This document shows, in pieces, positions 12,247 through 16,158 of a stretch of DNA of 16,158 bases (its first letter is position 1; each line of letters opens with the position of its first letter). Below the pieces are notes generated by a model. It was not told the DNA's origin, did no database searches, and saw only the letters and a program-made list of their open reading frames with translations. Position numbers and translations under genes: made by a program. The DNA is taken from positions 1 to 16,158 of the forward strand of contig DATKMP010000093.1 in assembly GCA_035541775.1 (NCBI GenBank), given 5' to 3'. The stretch is from DATKMP01 sp035541775. GTDB lineage: Bacteria > Bacteroidota > Ignavibacteria > UBA10030.

Positions 12247-14472
12247 ATGAATGATGAATATCCACGCATCGGTAAAACACTCTATCTAAATATTATCTGG
12301 CATCAACATCAGCCGCTATATCTCGATCCCGCTTCCGATCAATTGCAAGGCCCGTGGGTGCGGACCCACGGCACGAAGGATTATTACGATATGGCGGCGA
12401 TATTGCAGGAATATCCTGATGTTCATTTCGCAGTAAACCTCACGACATCGCTTTTATTGCAACTGCAAACGTATTACGTCGATCGTCTTGCGCCGTTTGT
12501 CGATCTGAAACGTACGCGTGTCGATTCCAAAAAATATTTTGCCGCTTGTGCAGGAAAAACAGATCCATGGATTGATCTTGCCTTAAAGCCGACGAAGACC
12601 TTTGATAAACAGGATTTAAAATTTTTATTAGAAAACGTTTGGAATGCGTTCGGCATAAGCGCCGTTGCCATGGAACGTTTCCCTGATTACAAACGACTGC
12701 AAACCAATTATCGCCAAAAGGGAAAAAGCGGATTATCGGAACAAGATTTGCGCGAAATCAAATTCTGGTTTTATCTTGCCAACTTCGATCCTGATTTTCT
12801 TGAAAAAAAACAAATACTTGCCACAGGAACAACCATTGACATGACGGATTTGATCCGTCGTGGCAATGATGGCACCTATATGTTGCGAAAATCAATTACA
12901 GAAGATGATTGTAATCGTATCATTGCAGAAACATATAAAATTCTGTCTGCCATCGTTCCCGTCCACAAAAAATTGATGTTTCATTCCAAAACGGGAAAAG
13001 GGCAAATCGAAATTTTGACCACGCCGTATTATCATCCCATTTTACCATTGTTGTACGATTCCAATATTGCCCAGCGCTGCCAGCCGACCGATCCGTTACC
13101 TTCGCGGTATCGATATCCTGTTGATGCCGGCGCTCAGGTTGCAAAAGCGGTTGTGGCCTATCAAGAATATTTCGGCATGAAGCCCGCGGGAATGTGGCCG
13201 GGTGAAGGTTCTGTTGCCCATGAAATAATTTCTGTATTTGCAAAACAAGGAATTCGATGGATTGCTACCGACCAGAAAATTTTAGAACGTTCGCATCCGG
13301 ATGGTTACCCGTGTTATTATCCGTACGTTATTCATCCTCAAAATGATAAAAGCAAATCTGTTGTGATGGTATTTCGGGAAACGGAGCTTTCGGATAAAAT
13401 CGGATTTGTGTATAAGAACTACCAAGGCGAAGAAGCGGCAGAGGATTTTATTCAAAGTGTGCTGCGTTATGTTCCGAAGGACGATGAACCGGATCGATTG
13501 TTGACGGTGATTCTCGACGGCGAAAATGCATGGGAATGGTATCGATATGATAACGATGGCAAAACTTTTCAACGTGCGTTGTACCGGAAATTATCGAAAT
13601 TATTTACAACACGCCAAATTGTGACCACCACGGTGACGGAATATTTGGATGGAAACAAGTTGCGCAATATCCCTGCCCATCCGTTAAAAGAACTGCCGCA
13701 AATTGAATGGCTCTGGCCCGGTTCGTGGATCAATGCCAATTACGATACGTGGATTGGCGATACGGAAGAAAACAAAGCGTGGGAATATTTGCTGATGGCC
13801 CGCCGCGATCTGGAACACTCCGGTTTGCCGCAGCCCGATCCGAAAAAAAAGGCATCGCGTGCGGGAACCAAAGCGTGGTACACATATCGTGCGTGGGAAT
13901 CGATGTATGCGGCGGAAGGATCGGATTGGTTTTGGTGGTACGGAACGGATCAGAATGCGCCTTCCGGCGAAAAACCGTTCGACCTTGCTTATATCACCCA
14001 TTTGAGAAATATGTACGCGTTTGCAAAACTTGCCGGCGGTAAAATGCCGGAACGAACGTTCGAACCCATTGCGCAAATTTCATCAAAAGAAGTTGTCCAT
14101 GTTGCGCAAGGAACGATGGCGCAAAGCAGCGAAGAATTAGTAACGGTTGTCTTTCAATGTGATGCCGGCGATATTTATGTGCGGACATCGTTGTACATCG
14201 TTGGCAATCATGAATTGTTGGGAAAATGGGTTCCGAATAAAATAAAAATGTACAATGACGGCACACATGGCGATGCGATAGCAAACGATAATGTTTGGAC
14301 CGTCGAACTGCAATTTCCGGCCAACACAGAACTCGCATATAAATTTACCAACAGCGGAGCAGAAGGAAGTTGGATTCCCGGTGAGGAGTTCGCCTGGGCA
14401 GCACGTAAGGTCACGGTCAAGCCCACAGACCATGGGAAAATGGTTTTGTTAAATCGATTTGGAAAATTCTGA
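12247..14472 (+). CDS. Glycoside hydrolase family 57 protein with C-terminal CBM20-like domain
   Basis: A 741-residue alpha-glucan-active enzyme, probably amylase or amylopullulanase type. GH57 marks are W18-H-Q-H-Q-P23 near the start of the barrel, GMWPGEGSV with the putative nucleophile E320, and VILDGENAWEW with the putative acid/base D424, followed by the accessory helical part with LWPGSWINANYDTWIG (489-504) and the SDWFWWYG block (559-566). Residues 632-732 form a separate beta domain with a starch-binding CBM20-like or related sandwich look (NDGTHGDAIANDNVW). A TAA stop two codons upstream of ATG 12247 in the same frame rules out a longer N-terminus. Because no signal peptide is present, the enzyme looks cytoplasmic and may act on stored glycogen. 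The stop codon abuts the next start (TGAATG), so translation is coupled with the GH13-like lipoprotein gene. Linkage specificity is undetermined. Confidence 0.88.
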   Translation: MNDEYPRIGKTLYLNIIWHQHQPLYLDPASDQLQGPWVRTHGTKDYYDMAAILQEYPDVHFAVNLTTSLLLQLQTYYVDRLAPFVDLKRTRVDSKKYFAACAGKTDPWIDLALKPTKTFDKQDLKFLLENVWNAFGISAVAMERFPDYKRLQTNYRQKGKSGLSEQDLREIKFWFYLANFDPDFLEKKQILATGTTIDMTDLIRRGNDGTYMLRKSITEDDCNRIIAETYKILSAIVPVHKKLMFHSKTGKGQIEILTTPYYHPILPLLYDSNIAQRCQPTDPLPSRYRYPVDAGAQVAKAVVAYQEYFGMKPAGMWPGEGSVAHEIISVFAKQGIRWIATDQKILERSHPDGYPCYYPYVIHPQNDKSKSVVMVFRETELSDKIGFVYKNYQGEEAAEDFIQSVLRYVPKDDEPDRLLTVILDGENAWEWYRYDNDGKTFQRALYRKLSKLFTTRQIVTTTVTEYLDGNKLRNIPAHPLKELPQIEWLWPGSWINANYDTWIGDTEENKAWEYLLMARRDLEHSGLPQPDPKKKASRAGTKAWYTYRAWESMYAAEGSDWFWWYGTDQNAPSGEKPFDLAYITHLRNMYAFAKLAGGKMPERTFEPIAQISSKEVVHVAQGTMAQSSEELVTVVFQCDAGDIYVRTSLYIVGNHELLGKWVPNKIKMYNDGTHGDAIANDNVWTVELQFPANTELAYKFTNSGAEGSWIPGEEFAWAARKVTVKPTDHGKMVLLNRFGKF

Positions 14473-15189
14473 ATGCAAGCATTGACGCGATTGAGTATGG
14501 TTGGATGTGTGATCGTATTTTTCCTTGGGTGTATCAAAGAACACCCCCATGCGAATTGGGTGCGCGGAGCAGTTATTGAGCAGATCGATCTTCGTTCATA
14601 TCCGTATGCAAAAACGTTTACAGAATTTGCTGCGTGCCTTCCGGAATTGAAAGCACACGGTATCACAGCTGTCGATTTGATGCCGATTTATTCTATCGGC
14701 GAATTTAATCGCAGCAGCGCGGCAGGCACTCTCACTTCGATACGAGATTATTACGACGTGAATAATGAGTTCGGCACATTATCGGATTTCCAATTGCTCG
14801 TTCGCACGGCGCACAGGTATAACATAAAAATTCTTGTCGATTTTGTTGCTGCCTACACTTCGTGGGATTGCAACATCTTGATGGAGCATCCTGATTGGTA
14901 TATTCGCAACGACGACGACTATATTATTTCGCCAAAAGCAGAACGGACCGATGTTGCCGCATTGAACTTACATCATCACGAAGCAAAAAAATATGTGATT
15001 GCTGCGATGGAATACTGGCTCACGTCGGCAGATATTGACGGCTATCGCTGTATCGATGCGCGAATGGTGCCGAAAAAATTCTGGGAAATTGCTCGGGCGC
15101 AGCTTGAACAGATCAAGCCCGTTATGCTTGTGTCGGATTCAACCATGTTCTCTTGCGTTGCATTTGATACGGTGCTTTCGGGAAAGTGA
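14473..15189 (+). CDS. Degenerate, truncated GH13-like (alpha-amylase fold) probable lipoprotein
   Basis: A 238-residue protein with a lipoprotein-like N-terminus (hydrophobic CVIVFFLGC, candidate lipid Cys at 20; the lipobox is imperfect). The rest follows the first half of a GH13 barrel closely: VRGAVIEQIDLRSYP, LMPIYSIGEFNR, DYYDVNNEFGTLSDF and DIDGYRCIDARMVPKKFW are all recognisable. Every alignable catalytic position is altered. In region I, the usual Asn-His are A127-Y128 (DFVAAY). In region II, the nucleophile Asp is I194. In region III, the acid Glu is D222. Region IV and the C-terminal half are missing; the stop falls right after AFDTVLSGK. R192 remains. It is therefore probably a non-catalytic envelope protein that may have kept glucan binding. 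Alternatives are a decaying gene, or a sequencing frameshift near the 3' end. It starts immediately after the GH57 stop and is followed after 16 bases by the YjbQ gene. Confidence 0.75.
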   Translation: MQALTRLSMVGCVIVFFLGCIKEHPHANWVRGAVIEQIDLRSYPYAKTFTEFAACLPELKAHGITAVDLMPIYSIGEFNRSSAAGTLTSIRDYYDVNNEFGTLSDFQLLVRTAHRYNIKILVDFVAAYTSWDCNILMEHPDWYIRNDDDYIISPKAERTDVAALNLHHHEAKKYVIAAMEYWLTSADIDGYRCIDARMVPKKFWEIARAQLEQIKPVMLVSDSTMFSCVAFDTVLSGK

Positions 15190-15205
15190 AAAAAGGATTT
15201 GAAGG

Positions 15206-15619
15206 ATGAAAACTTTTACGGAATATCTCTGGTTCAATACAAAAAAGCAGCGTGAGTATATCAACATGACATCCCAAGTGGAAAATATTCTTGCCAAAAG
15301 CAACATCAAGGAAGGAATGATTCTCGTGTCTGCAATGCACATCACGGCGGGTGTGTATGTGAATGATGCTGAATCCGGTTTGATCCACGATATTGACGAA
15401 TGGTTGGAAACGCTTGCTCCGTTCCAATCCGATTATCATCATCATCGGACCGGAGAAACCAACGGCGATGCGCATTTGAAAAGTTTGCTGGTGCATCACG
15501 AAGTGGTTGTTCCGGTAACAGACGGCAAATTGGATTTCGGTCCATGGCAGCAAATTTATTACGCCGAGTTCGACGGGCAGCGAAGAAAACGCGTGATTGT
15601 CAAAGCGATGGGCGAATAA
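15206..15619 (+). CDS. yjbQ: YjbQ/UPF0047 family protein (secondary thiamine-phosphate synthase-like)
   Basis: A 137-residue single-domain protein of full family length. Characteristic blocks are GMILVSAMHITAGVYVND (37-54), the His-rich YHHHRTGETNGDAHLKSLL segment (77-95), VPVTDGKLDFGPWQQIYYAEFDG (102-124) and the closing RRKRVIVK. The His residues of the second block are the presumed active-site or metal residues. In Escherichia coli, overexpressed YjbQ weakly makes thiamine phosphate, hence the family name; its physiological role is unsettled. AAGGA at 15193-15197, 8 bases before ATG 15206, supports the start; GAAGG at 15201-15205 touches it. Its place between a GH13-like lipoprotein gene and a lipid A-type acyltransferase gene gives no functional hint. 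Confidence 0.9.
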   Translation: MKTFTEYLWFNTKKQREYINMTSQVENILAKSNIKEGMILVSAMHITAGVYVNDAESGLIHDIDEWLETLAPFQSDYHHHRTGETNGDAHLKSLLVHHEVVVPVTDGKLDFGPWQQIYYAEFDGQRRKRVIVKAMGE

Positions 15620-15627
15620 AAAGATCT

Positions 15628-16158
15628 ATGGCGTCCAAACCGTTTAAAAAAATATCGCACGTTATAGAATTTGTTCTGTTTCTGTCGCTCGGATCCATTG
15701 TTCGATTGTTTCCGCGCCGGTATTTGCCACGCATTGCGAAGAAATTGGTAAAACATCTGCGTTGGCTGTTGATGCCTCGCTGGCGTGTGGCAATGCGCAA
15801 TTTGCAGAATGCTTTTCCTGAAAAAGATTTGAGTGAACTTCGCATGATTGCATCGCAATCCTTCGAAAGTATTGCAACCGCATTTTTAGAATTTATGTGG
15901 CTTCCCAATTTTACGCAAACGGCTCTTTGCGAGACAGTAGTAATCGAAAATCCCGAACTTTTGATTGACGCCGTGAAAAAAGGAAAGGGATTGATTTTGA
16001 TGTCGGCGCATTTTGGCAATTGGGAAATTGGAGCGCAACGGACAGCAGTGCAACTGAGCGTGCCGTTCTATATCATCGTCAAAGGCCAGGCAAACGGTTT
16101 TGTTGACCGTGTTATCAACCAGTGGCGTGAACAATTTGGCGCGCACACCGTACCGATG
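15628..16158 (+). CDS. LpxL/HtrB-like lipid A acyltransferase, N-terminal part (3' end outside window)
   Basis: The frame opens with ATG at 15628, 8 bases after the YjbQ stop, and stays open to the last base: 177 codons, no stop. Residues 12-29 form a hydrophobic inner-membrane helix flanked by basic residues. MRNLQNAFPEKDLSELRMIASQSFESIATAFLEFMWLP (56-93) is typical of the LpxL/HtrB/MsbB family. GKGLILMSAHFGNWE (119-133) contains the catalytic HX4E motif with H128 and E133. The following VPFYIIVKGQANGFVDRVINQWREQFGAHTVPM (145-177) is the substrate-binding part of the acyltransferase fold. The enzyme should add a secondary acyl chain to lipid A on the cytoplasmic side of the inner membrane, though some relatives acylate other lipids. 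This supports an outer-membrane organism. About half of the protein is beyond the edge. Confidence 0.88.
   Translation, partial: MASKPFKKISHVIEFVLFLSLGSIVRLFPRRYLPRIAKKLVKHLRWLLMPRWRVAMRNLQNAFPEKDLSELRMIASQSFESIATAFLEFMWLPNFTQTALCETVVIENPELLIDAVKKGKGLILMSAHFGNWEIGAQRTAVQLSVPFYIIVKGQANGFVDRVINQWREQFGAHTVPM

Noticed and set aside
1..16158. tRNA, rRNA, CRISPR array, insertion sequence or phage gene
   Set aside because: I looked for tRNA-like cloverleaf arms, regularly spaced repeats, transposase motifs and terminal inverted repeats with target duplications and found none that I could support.

Overview
The window looks like a chromosomal segment of a Gram-negative bacterium of the Bacteroidota/Chlorobiota/Ignavibacteriota (FCB) kind. 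The base composition is moderate and the genes are densely packed with ordinary bacterial starts. The contents fit this guess: a lipid A-type acyltransferase, an HU protein, a DUF3857-type transglutaminase-like protein, a CE4/DUF2334-type deacetylase fused to a hydrolase, and a GH57 enzyme with a starch-binding-like C-terminus. The placement is inferred from gene content only. I see no rRNA, tRNA, CRISPR array, transposase or phage gene.

Region by region: (1) 3-635 is the C-terminal end of a DUF3857/transglutaminase-like protein, followed by a terminator and a small palindromic repeat. (2) 908-6186, minus strand, is a two-gene exopolysaccharide-type unit. A very large exported protein (deacetylase, Rossmann-like, glycoside-hydrolase-like and beta modules with a C-terminal membrane anchor) overlaps by 4 bp a PgaC/BcsA-like family 2 glycosyltransferase. 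(3) A structured divergent intergenic region (about 6145-6371) carries a terminator-like hairpin, several dyads and a possible 5-codon leader ORF. (4) 6372-9958, plus strand, encodes a membrane-anchored YtcJ-like amidohydrolase, a stand-alone receiver domain with its own terminator, and an MFS transporter. (5) A convergent NUDIX hydrolase lies at 9972-10520 (minus). (6) 10806-12119, plus strand, encodes an exported thioredoxin-like protein, a small unknown acidic/basic protein, and HU with a good sigma70-type promoter and a strong terminator. (7) 12247 to the window end, plus strand, is a tight probable operon: GH57 enzyme, degenerate GH13-like lipoprotein, YjbQ-family protein and LpxL/HtrB-like acyltransferase (cut by the window edge).

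Three items deserve most attention. The first is the minimal PgaB/PelA-like exopolysaccharide pair, in which deacetylase and hydrolase modules sit in one 1.3-kresidue tail-anchored protein. The second is the small GH13-like lipoprotein, in which every catalytic residue I can align is substituted and whose C-terminal half is missing; it abuts a cytoplasmic-looking GH57 gene with zero spacing. The third is the elaborate leader region between the divergent exopolysaccharide and amidohydrolase genes.
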